A stretch of 64,000 nucleotides of DNA from contig CP154955.1 in assembly GCA_039621445.1 (NCBI GenBank), positions 25,332,354-25,396,353 on the forward strand, written 5' to 3'. Shown piece by piece: positions 33,601 through 46,500 of this stretch; position 1 is the first letter of the stretch; every line of letters begins with the position of its first letter. The DNA comes from Euglena gracilis (lineage: Eukaryota; Euglenida; Euglenophyceae; Euglenales). The notes beneath the pieces were generated by a model that worked only from the letters and a program-made list of their open reading frames with translations, was not told the DNA's origin and did no database searches. A program made the translations under genes and the position numbers.

Positions 33601-36600
33601 CATCAAAAAAGGAAAATTTCATTGAAAAAACTCGTTATGAAACACCCAATCCATATTTTGAATCCTACTAAGTTCAAAAACTGCCAAAAATGGTCAACAA
33701 GCATCCAAAAATGCAACAAAAATGGATTTTTATGACTTTTTTTCATTTTTTTTGTGGAAGGAAGTTTTTGGCAGAAGTTACCCAGAAGTTGCCAAAAATC
33801 ATTGAAAATGTGCATTAAAATTTTTTTCCGTGCAAAGCCCACTGGGCGTTTTTTTGTTTTTTTTTAAAACCTATTTTCTGGGTCTTGAAATTCTACTGAC
33901 ATTAACGGATTTCAGGCTGAAATTTGTTTATGTCGGTCGATTTCCATTCAGGCGCCTGTTTATGTCGGTCGATTTCCATTCAGGCGCCCGTTTATGTCGG
34001 TCGATTTCCATTCAGGCGCCCGTTTATGTCGGTCGATTTCCATTCCATTGAAATCTGTTGCTGGTCAGATTGGGAATTTTTAGTGACTTTTTGGACATTT
34101 TGGATTTCCCTTTTTTTCGACATTTTTGGTCCTATGGGGTTGTGGAGGAGTTATGGATCAGACAAAAAACCAAATTTTGTGGCCAGGTGATCACAGCTGG
34201 CTGAACTTTGGATGGAACAGACGGAAGGACGGTATTTAAGATTATTATTTTCTGGATCTTCAGAAAAGCATTCGGCAAATTTGTCCTGAACCAGTTGTCA
34301 TCACTGGTCATCTGCAAGAAAAGCTTTCGGGTGAGGAGTGATTTGGCAATGTCAAACCTATTTTCTGGGCTCGACGCCCGTATTGCTATTAAGCCGGCGT
34401 TTGAGACACCGGGCTCAGGACAGAACCGGCGTCCCCCCCCACGGGCTTCCGGACGCCGGTTCTGTCCTAAAGCCCGGCGTTAGGAACGCCGGCTTTGTCC
34501 AAAGCCCGGCGTCCGGTTTTCATTCCTAAAAATGTCACCAAAAGTGCCCAAAAGTGGCCCTAAGGTGCTGGTATGAGTGATTCAACCATCAAGGACAATG
34601 AATTTTGCCATCTGGGGACCACCAGGGTGGATATCCAAATTTGGTGAAAATTGGCCCAGATTTGGAAATAGAGTACCGTGCAGCGTGGAAAGATCTGATG
34701 AGCACCGCTGGTCGTCTGTTGAAAAGAGCTTTCGATCGAGGGGTAACTTGGCACCCTAACGTTGCACGCAGCCCGAGATACGCTCGCGATCGTCGGATCG
34801 GCCAGAATCTGAGTCGAAATTTGTCGCAATTTTCAGTGATTTTTGGTTTAAGATGCTTAATAAACCTTAGAGAACCGTTTTTCCTCTTCGAATCAACGAC
34901 CTGAGGGCCTTGGGGGGGCACCAGAGTCCCCACATTCCTTCAGACGGAACCGGCGTTTGGAACGCCGGGCTTTGGACAGAACCGGCGTCCGACACCTCTT
35001 TTTTGTAGTAATATTGACATCATCGGATTTCGGGCCAAGGCTGTGTTCATAGCAACATGGCTTTGGTCAAAATCTGTGTTTCTAAAAAAACGCAGACTCT
35101 GGCCTGAGTCTGTGTTTCGAAACGCTCAGTCTGTTATTCGGCCTGAGTCTGCGTTTCGAAACGCAGACTCAGGTCAGAGTCTGCGTTTAAGACGCAGTTC
35201 TTGATATAGAGATTGGAAGAAGAAAAAAAGGCATTCCAAAAAAAAGGCAAAAGGTTGGTCGACATTAACGGGTTTCAGGCTGAAACTGACAATGTCCCAA
35301 AACGGAACAAAAAGGCATTCAAAAAAGGAAACAAAAGGTTGGTCGATTTCCAAGACATCGGAAACCGTTTATGTCAGTCGATTTCCATTCAGGCGCCCGT
35401 TTATGTCAGTCGATTTCCATTCAGGCGCCCGTTTATGTCGGTCGATTTCCATTCAGGCGCCCGTTTATGTCGGTCGATTTCCATTCAGGCGCCCGTTTAT
35501 GTCGGTCGATTTCCATTCAGGCGCCGTTTATGTCAGTCGATTTCCATTCAGGCGCCCGTTAATGGGCCAAAAACCACTTTTTTGACCATATTTCCGTCCA
35601 GGCGGTTCGGTCGAATGAATATCAAGACAGGCGTCGGGCCCAGACAAAATAGGTTTTAGAAAAACCGACCGACACTAACAGATTCAGCAGGGGCGCCGGG
35701 CGGCTCGTTTCGCTCGCTCGCGCCCGGCGCCCCTGCTGAATCTGTTAGTGTCGGTCGATTTTTGTATAAAAAAACATTGTTCGAATTGTAAAAAAAAACA
35801 AAAAAAACAACGTCAAAAAAAAGCAGGCCGGCCCACTATGCGTGGTGCGCGGGGGAGACAGACAGGGCGAGAGCAGGGGCAGACAGACAGATGGGAAAAG
35901 ACCGACAGGACAGACGGGGCAGAGGGGGGGGGGGGAACGGAAAACCCCTGCGCGGAGGAACGGGGCAGGGGAGGAGGGGGGGGTCCCTCTTCTTTGCCCC
36001 CGGGGGGTCCATCTTCTTTCAGGCGGGGGGGGCGTCTGACTGCGGATATTTGACCTGGTCATCTCATTCACTGCTTTCTGAATGCTACCTGTCACACAAT
36101 TCTGCTCTCAGTTTCAATTTGTGAACAAGGAGCATGGATATGCCGAGGCCTTTTTTCCCCCATTTCAAAAGCTCCCCTTCCTGGGGGAAGGGGGGGATCC
36201 TAGTTGCGGGTCCCAGGCCGGAGGCCTGGGTATGCATTTTTTAGCGTGAAGTGCTGAACTTTTGCAAAATGCCCCGAGGTGGCATCATTTGGGGGGGGTC
36301 CCACGGCACCTAAGGTGGGGGTCCTTTCAGGGAGCTCAAAAACAGGGGGGGGGTGCAAATGCGCTTTTTTTTGCTTTTTTTTGAGTGTCCCCCCTGCTCA
36401 CAAGGGAGCCTGTTTACTCACAATGACAAGCAGGAAATCCATTTCACTTTATGTTGTTTCGGGATACATTTTCCCAAGTTTTTTCCCCCCCAGAGCATCC
36501 CTCCTGAGTAAGACACCTTGAAATCTTTTTCACCACCGCATTCTCAAACACCGACCACCAGTTTGATTACTGTCACGTCATTGCTCGCCTACTGACCTTG

Positions 36601-39600
36601 TCAACCAGGCGTACTTGGTTGTCTTTTTTTTTTTTTTTGACGCCATCTCATTACTTTGCAAGCAGTGTTTGTCAAAGGGCTCTGAGGGAAATTCCAGAGG
36701 GTCGTTCCTTTTCCCAAATTGCTTCAGAAGTTGCACATTGAAAGGAATGAGTGCAGTAGCATCTTCCTTCATGATGGGAAAGTCCAACCCGCTGTAAGCA
36801 GGCGCACACTGTCTATCTCCATACAGGATGGGGCCAAATATATTGCCAAATATATTTTAGGGCTGCAGGGGCCAAATATATTGCCAACCTGGGGCCAAAA
36901 TATTTGCCGCCTCGGGCCAAATCATTTGAGCCCATGGGCCAAAATGATAAGGGGGAGGGCCAAATATCCTGCCAGCTTGGGCCAATTCTCGCGCCGTTAG
37001 CTGTAATTAGGAATTTGCCACTCAATTAGGAATCAAAAGTGCAAAAAATTCGTCCCAAATTCCTGATTGGACTTATTTTTGGCAAATTCCTAATTGGGAT
37101 CTAAAATCAGAGGAATGAATGATGTCACACGTGTCACGCATGACTCCCGACCCCAACACCCCTGAAGCTCTGAACTAAAAAATTGCTTTAAGACCACAGC
37201 ATTGGGTCCTTCAGGGGTGGGATGGGTGGGTGGGGGGCGGGCCAGAGGCCTGGATGTGGATTTCGGCACAGGGGCCAAAAATTTTTTTGCGAAAGCCATT
37301 CTCGTCCCCAATCCTTTACGGCCAATGGGAAAAGCACGGGGGGACAGATGTTTTTTTGGACCCTCGGGGGAGGGTGTCCTCTTCAAGACTCCTGGGGAGA
37401 GATGGGGCTTCCCAGGGGGGGCATGGATGCAAAAGGAATGGATTAAACCTGTAGACCTACACAAAAACCTAAAACAGACACCATTTCTCACTTTGTTGCT
37501 TTCCTTTTCTCCATGCAGCTGCGCAAGGAGAAAGGGGAACTTGAAAGACATCTTGAGGCCGAGCAGGAGTATTTTGTCAACAAACTTCAGAAGCAACTGC
37601 TGGAGATCACGCGGCAAAAAAAGTATGACGCTCCTTGAAGCCCTCACCGCAACCTCCCCCACTCCCACTGCTGGACCCGTTTGCCAGGCGGCCAAAATGG
37701 TGAATGCAAGTCAGTCCCTAGGGGCACATTTTGTATGACAGATGCTTTCAGAAATAATGTACTTGTTCTCGATTTCTTTTTGAAGCATCGATCTTTTGAC
37801 CGAAAATCTCATCCCGGCAGAATGGCAGGGTCGAAATTGGGGGGGGGGGGTTGGCTAATCCTACCCCTTGCCTTTTTGTGGTTGACCATCCAACCGCTGA
37901 ATAGAAAAAGGCTCAACTCGGTCATGTTGGTCATTGCAAAAATGAGTTGAAAACATTGGTTGATTTGGGATCAGACCAATTCAGGAAAGTCAAAACTCCG
38001 GGGGGGGGGGTGCTGGGCTTGGGCCATATCGAGAAAGAAAAGCTGGCCTGCTCCACCCGGGGGGGCGGGAAGGGGGGGGGGCAGCCAAGCTGGACCTGAG
38101 CTGGGCTGGGCTGAAATTGAACAATTACCCCAAAAATGACCTGCAAAAACACAATTTCGAAAAAAAAATGAGTATCTGACAACCCCAAAGGCGCCCAAAA
38201 TACCAATTCTGGCCATTTTTTTTAACCGATTTTTGCAACGAAACATTTGAAAATCTTCTTTGCACCGAAAAAAATTGGGTTGGACCTGCAAAAAGGGGCT
38301 GGCAGGGCTAGCAGCACCCCCTGAGTTGCACAAAGGCTCCTTGTCTGTTTATGGTCGGCGCCCCCCCCCAGCTGGGGTCCTTGCACCAAGCTTTTTGGTG
38401 GGGACACCCCCGCGCCCGGTGACCTCAGGGAGCAGCGCAGATTGGGTTAGGGTCAGGAAAGGGCGAGGGTTTGGAATGGGGGTTGGGCCACCAGGGTGAT
38501 TTTGACCTGAGCCAGTTCTAATTTCAGCCAAATTACCATGCCCCCCCCCATCATGTACCCCCTGGGGGGGAGGTACATAATGGGGGGGCAGCATGCACCT
38601 GGTCCCAAGAGGAATGTACCTCGCCCAGCCGTCCGTGGGCATGTCCCCCCCCCCATTGTATACCTCCCCCCATTGTGTACCTCCCCCCCCATTATGTTCC
38701 CCCCCCAATTTCGGCCTCCTGGGGGGAGGTGCATAATGGGGGGGGCATGGTAGAACCCTAATTTAAGGCTTTTGGGATCAGGGATTTTTTTAAAGTTTGG
38801 ACCCCCGGGGGGGGGGTAGGGTGGGTGGGTCCGGCCGAGCCCCCCCCCCGGGGGGCGCAAAATGCATTGCATCTACGTTACCACCAAAATCCATGGTGGG
38901 TGCAATGTCTCAGATTAGTGCAATTACACATTTCCCCTTCCTTTTTCAACCCAAGTATGGTAGAAATCATGTAGAATGTCCACAAAAATATGGTTCCAGC
39001 TCTCAAGGAAACTCATTTTCTCTGTGGTGGTCAGTTCAAAAATGGTCTTAGCCCCCAAATACTCCAAATACCATTCCACCCCTTGGGACCTTTGGCCGCC
39101 GATATCCCCCCCATTGATTCATAAAAAGGCAAATGGACACCACAAAGAGAACTTTGAATGGCACAGTTTTGGGGGTGGATAGCAATTTGACTGGAGGTCG
39201 AAGGTTTTGTTTCCCTGCAGTGCCTTGGAGAGAAAACTGAACGAAGGCCGAAGCGGATTGATCTCCCAGTTTGAGCGGACTGTGGGCGACTGCAAGCACT
39301 CGCTGCACTCCCAGTGTGCGCTCCATGCAGTTCTGTTGCAATTCTTCAGCGACATCCCAAGGGGTCAGGGCTGGGTGGTACCCCCCCCCCTGTTGTTGAT
39401 ACCCCCCTTGTCAACAGCATTTTTCTGGAACACAATTTGTTTCTTTGCGTTGGCCAGAGTTTCAAAAGGAAATTCAGCCAAGACATTTCAAAATTGCGTT
39501 GGATCTTCTTCCATGGCTTCGATGGTTTTCCTCTATTTTGGTGCAATATGAGAGGTCCAATGGTGCAATTGGAGAGGCCAATTGTTGCTGGCGTCTCTTT

Positions 39601-42600
39601 TTTTTTCATCAGCTAGCGGACACCCGAGTGGGGAATTTCGGACAAAATGAAGATCCCTCCCGGCCAAGTTTTGTTGTCCCTCGCGGACACCTCCCTGAGA
39701 ACCCCTCTGGACACAATTATTGATCCCTAATGGACGAGAAATTTGGACCCCATAGACATTTTCGTTGAGCTCCCACGGACACTTCTGAGAAAGACTGGTA
39801 ACGTTTTTCTGCGTGGATGGAAAAGACTGCAAGGAGCACAAATTATTTCCCAGCATTCAGGAAAAAAGCTGCGTGGTTCATCACCAGGCCATCTGGGACA
39901 CAAAATGGATAATATCATCTGGTTTTGACGAACCACAGATCATTGTGGTTGACAAACGTGCACTATCGTTCACTCAAAAGGCCTGTTTCAGGCCTTTCTG
40001 TTTTGTGAAACCCGACAAAAGAAAATCCTGATTTCCGGGGTTTGGTATTCTAAAAGATGTGGCCCAGGTTGCATTCTCCTTCATTGGCCAAAAAAGGGGG
40101 CGCCGCCCGCCAAGAGGCGGTGTTAATACAACCAACCAATTTACCCTTAAAATGTTTGTGCATCTACACCTCACAAACCCAATGGCAAATAGGGAGTTCG
40201 TAGAGGTCTGGTCGGACAGGTTTGTGGGTTTCTTGAAAAGCAACAATTTCTTCCGGAAATCGCATTTTTTTGTGAATTTTTAGGTGTACAAGTTTGGTAC
40301 TTGCAACTTTTTTGGTTTTTATTGAGTTTTTTTTGAAGGTGATTACTGAGCCTCAAATGTTTTTGATAAGGAGTGCGTCCTGTCACATTCGCTGTTGCCT
40401 CTGGCTTTGCATGATGTGCAGTGATTGCAAAGCTATTTTTTTCCTTGTTCAATGTGAACACAAAATGTGCTTTAGGAAGATTTCTGTGAATGTATGACAT
40501 TGTAATGCGAGACACTGAGGAACAGCTTTGGAGAAGTCGTTGGATGATTCCTTCGCCTCCCACATTTGTGAAACTTTGAGAGCCAGCTTTGCCCCGCCTA
40601 TTGGGCGTAAGATGCGAAGCCATCTTGTACAATCAATATGCAGATTTTTGAAAACATTCCCACCAATTCCATTTTCAAGTTCCTTGGTTCAGATTGTTTC
40701 GGACAGGTTTCCTCCCCTGGAACATTGGCGTGTCAAGGACAAGGTAGTCCTGGAATCCTGGAATCTTGGTTGGTCCACCTTCCGTTTTTCTGGGGGGATT
40801 TTTTAAGTTTAAATTTGAATTCAGCGCCATTGCTGCCAAAGGGATTTTTCTTTGTGCAGCACTGTGGCAGGTGGGGGGGCACGCCCTCAGGACTCCTGGG
40901 GTGGTCAGCTCCACCAGGTTATCTCCCACAGCCCTGAGCAATATCAATATCAATGAAAGGAGTTACACAATTTTGGGAAGCAATATTACCTGGTGGTCAT
41001 GTTGTAGCTGCAAGAGAATGCAATGCAAAAATTTCAGTTTTCCGGTGATTGATAATTTTTAATAATAGCTCCTGATTCATCTTTAAAAACATCTTGCCCC
41101 ACACCATCTCTGATTTTAACACAATACATGCAACAGTTTTTGCAATGTGGGGCAGCTTGTTGCATTTTGCATTTCCAGGTCATGTGCCAAGGATCGTGAC
41201 AGTATTGCGCATCTGGAAGGGCAAGTGGCTGCGATGCGGCAACATCAACAGCAGGCAGAGGGTGAGGCTCATGAATGTATGTTGAACTCATTTCTACCAA
41301 CCTTTGTTTGGCTTTTATAACCCTTGAAACCTGGTTTTTGCCCCATTTTGTACCCTCGGTTTGAGGGGGCCTGCTCTCCGAACATGTGCCACCGCCTCTA
41401 ACCCTCGCTCTCTTAGAATCGCTTTTTTCAGAGCTGGAAAAAATATCGGAGTCCAGTATTGATTCCCTGCTGTTGCAGGAAACTTCCGAAAATAGCAAAC
41501 GCGAACGGCCCCCCTGAAGTGGTTGGTTCGGTTGTTATGTGTGTCCATTTTTTCCTTGCAGACCGTGAACGATGTGAACTTTACGCCCGAGAGCTGGAAA
41601 AGTTGATGAAGGAGAAGGCCAAGCTTGCTTCACAGACCATCCTGTTGAAAGAAAAAATGGAAAGGGTGTGCACCCTGGTGCATAAACATGCCAGCCCAGA
41701 AAGTCAGCCGGAGAAACTCCGCAGAGCTTTTCTTGAAAGGGAAAGAAACAGGCCTTCCAGTTTCCAATCGTCGTCCAACTCAGCCCTATTGTTCAATTTT
41801 TTGGGTCATAAAAGCCTCATTCTCAGATGGGGGTAGGCGGATTTTGCCTGCAAAGTGGTGACGTGGCAGGGTCTTCCCAAAAAGGGGCCAAAACAAGGGT
41901 TTTTCTGGGCTTTCGACGCTTTCAGTCAGTTAGAATGTTTTTAAGGTAATTTGGCAAAAGATATTTTGCAAGGGTTATTAAGTGCCAGCCCAGACTGTTT
42001 TGAATAATTGGCCAGAATTTATTTTATCCAGTGGCTAGAGTAAAAACAATCTCTCCTTGGAGGGTCAGAATTGGTAGACACTTGGACCTTGAAACTTGTA
42101 ACTTGAAGTGTGGCAACTTGTTCTTAAAACTTGAACACCACCGTCGGCTTTTGCTTGTTGGCTGGATGAAAGAATGAAGCCAATCTGTGTGAAAAAATAC
42201 ATCCCCATACGTAGTCTTCAAGGTACATATTAGGTATCTGTTTTTCAAAGATGTGATTGATTTTTTTTGAAAGTTGAAATGACCCTCCCCCCCAGGGTCA
42301 GGCTGGAGATCAGGCTGAAAGCCAGGCTATTTTCTTTATCCCCAAGAAAAATTTTCTCACAGATCAAGGGCGCTGCAGAAACCCTTTCGTTCTCAAGGGA
42401 CGTTCTTTTACCAGCCTGAGTATTGTGGTGCTCACCATAGATTAGCACCTGCTCAATGTGCTTTATTCAAAAATGTTTTTCTTGCCCGGGGTCAGAGTTT
42501 TTCACAAAAACGTGTTTGGGGCCCAAAATTCCACATGTGATCAAAAGGGATTAAATGTGACCCCAAAGGCAAAATTTTCTGGTTGCAGAAAAGCGATGAA

Positions 42601-43434
42601 GGATTTGTACCATTTTGCTGCAGTTGTGTCAGAGCGTATGACATGATCTCGGATGTGTGAAGCAGAACAATCACAGCAATGCGTCTCCAAAAATATCATT
42701 TTCCGAACATTACATCTTCCTTCCCCAGAAATTGGCCCAATAAAATGCATTTTTTATTTTTTGTCTGCCGAATGGGAACAATTAACAGCAAAGTTTTTTT
42801 TTTGAATTTGTGGTAATGTACAGGGATTTTCACAAAATCTTGCCATAAATTATCACAAATAATCACAAATGATTGCAAACAACCACAAATATTTATGAAT
42901 TACGATTTTCTCTCGTTTATCAATTTGTCCCTTAAAACCAACCTTTCTATCAAGGATCAATGTCCTCAGATTATTTGTGATTATTGTGATTTTTGTGCTA
43001 CCAAAAAAGCGGAGGTTTTTTTCATTTTTCCTGACACAGCAGCAATGGGCATGTAAAACACAATGCATTTTTGCATTATTTGTGGTATTTTGAAGCCTTC
43101 AATTCAAAGATTTTTACGGATTTTTTTTAAAAAACACATTTTTTTTCTGAAGGATGGCATTGGTGCTTGTGTCAACACCACCACCACCACCACCACCACC
43201 ACCACCACCACCACCACCACCACCACCACCACCACCAACAAAGATGTCAATTCCCAAAATCGCCCAAAATGGCTAATAATTGCACAAAAATGGTAAAGTC
43301 ATTGACCACTGGACCAAATGGACAAAAATGGAAGTAAAGGACGCAAAATTTTGAAAAATTAGGTCGAAAACAGCCAAAGTGCCAACAATGCTGAAAGTTT
43401 TTCATGAGGAATAGAGTATTTGAGGACACGCCTC

Positions 43435-43510
<76 letters not shown>

Positions 43511-46500
43511 CGGGGGGATGGCAGAGAACAAACCAAAACCTGCCAAAACCTGCCAAAATGCCCATTTTTGGCCATGTTTGGTTTTTTTCGGAACAAAATC
43601 CACCAAGAACCCATGAAACCTCATTTCCACCTCGGTCTGCAGCGCTGGAAGAATTCCCACCTATTCGGGGGGACCCTGGACCCACAAGGCGGGGAGGGGG
43701 TCTGCCAGTGGCTTTTTCCAGTGGTTATTAAATGCCCAAGGTCTTTAAGCAAATGCCTGATCTCCTGACTGATGCAAATCCCTGCATAACTGTATGGAAG
43801 TGCATGATAGAATCTTCCTCTGCCACCCCCCCCCCAAATGATTTCCCCACATTTTTTTTTTTTTGCAGTTGCAGCAGGAGCGTGAAGCAGAATTTGCCCA
43901 GTTTGAGCTTTCGGAAGAAAGGTATGCAGTATTCATTCCCCCCCCCTGTCGATACACCCATTGCCCAATGAACAGGGAGCATCCGGACTGTCCGGATTGC
44001 CACCTTTACAACAATGCAATTTATAGGTTGTCATTTCAATGTTCATCGGACTGGGGGGGGAGGTAACATTTTTGTAATTCTTGTATTGGAGCCAGATTTG
44101 ATGTGAGGTCACTGTCAGAACAGAAATCCCGGAGGGCATTGGAGTTGACACCCACCCAATTTCAAATTTCCGAAGGAATCAGCCGAAGGAATTTGTTCTT
44201 CACCCAATGCAGACCCCAATGCAGCCCTGTGCAACCCTGGGGTGGGTGACCACCCGAATGTCATTTTCGTCTTTTTACCTCTTCACTTCTGTGTTTTTTT
44301 TTAAAAAAATCTGGATTATTTTGTCCTGACGATTTGAGGATTCTTTTGTGTGTTTCTGTAATTTATTATATTTATAAGTATAGTATAGTATGGTATGGTA
44401 TGGTATAGTATAGTATAGTACAATACAATACAACACAATACACTACACTACACTACACTACAATACAGTACAATACAATGCAATACAATACAATACACTA
44501 CAGTGTAAAAAATGTCATATGGTGCAACAAAATAATCTAATCTAATATCGATAGTATAGTATAGTATAGTAGAGTATAGTATGGTATAGTATAGTATAGT
44601 ATAGTATAGTATAGTATAGTATAGTATAGTATAGTATAGTATAGTATAGTATAGTATAGTATAGTATAGTATAGTATAGTATAGTATAGTATAGTATAGT
44701 ATAGTATAGTATAATATAGTATAGTATAGTATAGCTGGTATAGTATACTATGGCACAGTACAGTACAGCATACCAGAGTACAGTATGGTGTAGTATAGTA
44801 TAGTCTAGAATGGTATCGTATAGTATGGTACAGTATAGTGTAGCGTAGTATAGTATAGTATAGTATGCATAGTATAGTATGGTATGATATAGTATAGTAT
44901 AGTATAGTAAAGTATAGTATAGTGCAATCCAATCCAATCCAATACAATATAACATAATGTAATGTAATATTATAATATGATATGATATGATATGATATGA
45001 TATGATATGATATGATATGATATGATATGATATGATATGATATGATATGATATGATATGATATATAAATCTAATCTACAATATTTATATTTATTTATTTA
45101 CATATATTATTGATATTTTATTTTTATATCTATGTTTTTTGCAATGAACATATTCTCATTTTTTTCCCCAATTTTGTATGGTTTTGTTGGAATAATTTGC
45201 ATTCCTCTTTGGCCCAGAGCACACTCCCCTTTTTGCTGCATCCTTTTTGGTGTTGCCCACAAACAACAGCAGCACAGTATTCTGGTAGATTTATTTCCAC
45301 ATTTCCTTACAACCGCTCCCGGACCTTGTGTCCAACCTGCTCAAGTTGGGGAAAAGAATTTCTGAAACAAAATGGACCCTACCAACGCTGTGAACCCCCC
45401 CCCCCCGCTGCGGTCCGCTGAAACAAAGGGCAGCTCGGCTAGCTGAGTCGAATGGAGGGATCAATAATCGTCAAAAGATTGTGTTCTTTTTTGGGGGGTT
45501 TGGATTTTCATCTGGGTTAAGAACCAGAACCTGGCTGGATTTGGGCTTCTTTGCTTGATTTTGCACTCCAGTTGGGTCCAGCCGGCTGTACCCCCCTTGA
45601 CCCCACCTCCCAGGGGGGGGGGGGGGGGCACTAATTCCCAGTTGGACACTTGGGCAGTAGTTTTTTGTCAGCCGCGGGTTCGTGGTCGTATGACGGTGAG
45701 GTGCTTTACGATGTGCTGAAAATATGTCCTCAGATCGCACAATCGTTTTGGATTTTTCGCTCTGTGTTCCAGAACAGGTCATGTCAACAGAGTTTTTTTT
45801 GTTGACGTTCCGTGCACAGGACGCAAACCCATCCGGAATCCAATGTTACACACAACTCCTCGGCAGTTTTTTTTTCATTCTCTGGCTATTCAAGAAAATT
45901 GTGCAGTTTTCAAAAACAAAACCTCCCCCAGTTTTTTCCCCGCGGTGCGACCATTTCCCCCGCCGCAGGCAATTCAACCTCAGCATCCGGCGGGGCTCCT
46001 CGGAGACCCCCGACCTCGACGCGGCCCGGTCCCTCAGCCTCAGCAACACCCCCCTCACCTCCCGCGACAGCAGCCGCAGCAACTCCCAGGTCCGGCGCCG
46101 GCCCCGCTGCCAGAGCGACCTGCTGACCCGCACCCACAGCGACCGGCTGGGCGCCACCGCCCACTTGCTGAAGGTCGTCGAGGGGGAGCCCAATGCTGGC
46201 CAGGCCCCCTGGGGTCCATGACATCTGTTTGGCACGAATGGACTGTCACACGTTGTTTTCCTGGTGAAGGTTAGGCCCCAAGCACCCAAAGTTGAATCAC
46301 CCCCCCCTGCCCCCATACAGGGAGTTTCTTAAGGACCGGGGGGGGGGTTCGGCCAGCCGGCTGGAAAAAGGTGTTGTCTGGAAAAAAAATGCTGGCCGGA
46401 TCCCCCCCAGGTTTGTGCTTAGTTGGGTGCCTACCCACAGGGGGGGGGTTCTAGGGGCAGGCACCCTATAGCACCCATCCGACCCCCCCGTGGGGGGGGG

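Noticed and set aside
35367-35560. CRISPR-like regular 32-bp repeats
   Set aside because: Units are head to tail without unique spacers, in a eukaryotic intron; it is a minisatellite.
43247-43660. Frames with poly-Ile, poly-Met, poly-His or poly-Ser
   Set aside because: Artefacts of the (GAT)n tract and flanks.
44537-44955. Minus-strand frames of Ile/Leu/Tyr/Thr repeats
   Set aside because: Product of the five-base TAGTA array.
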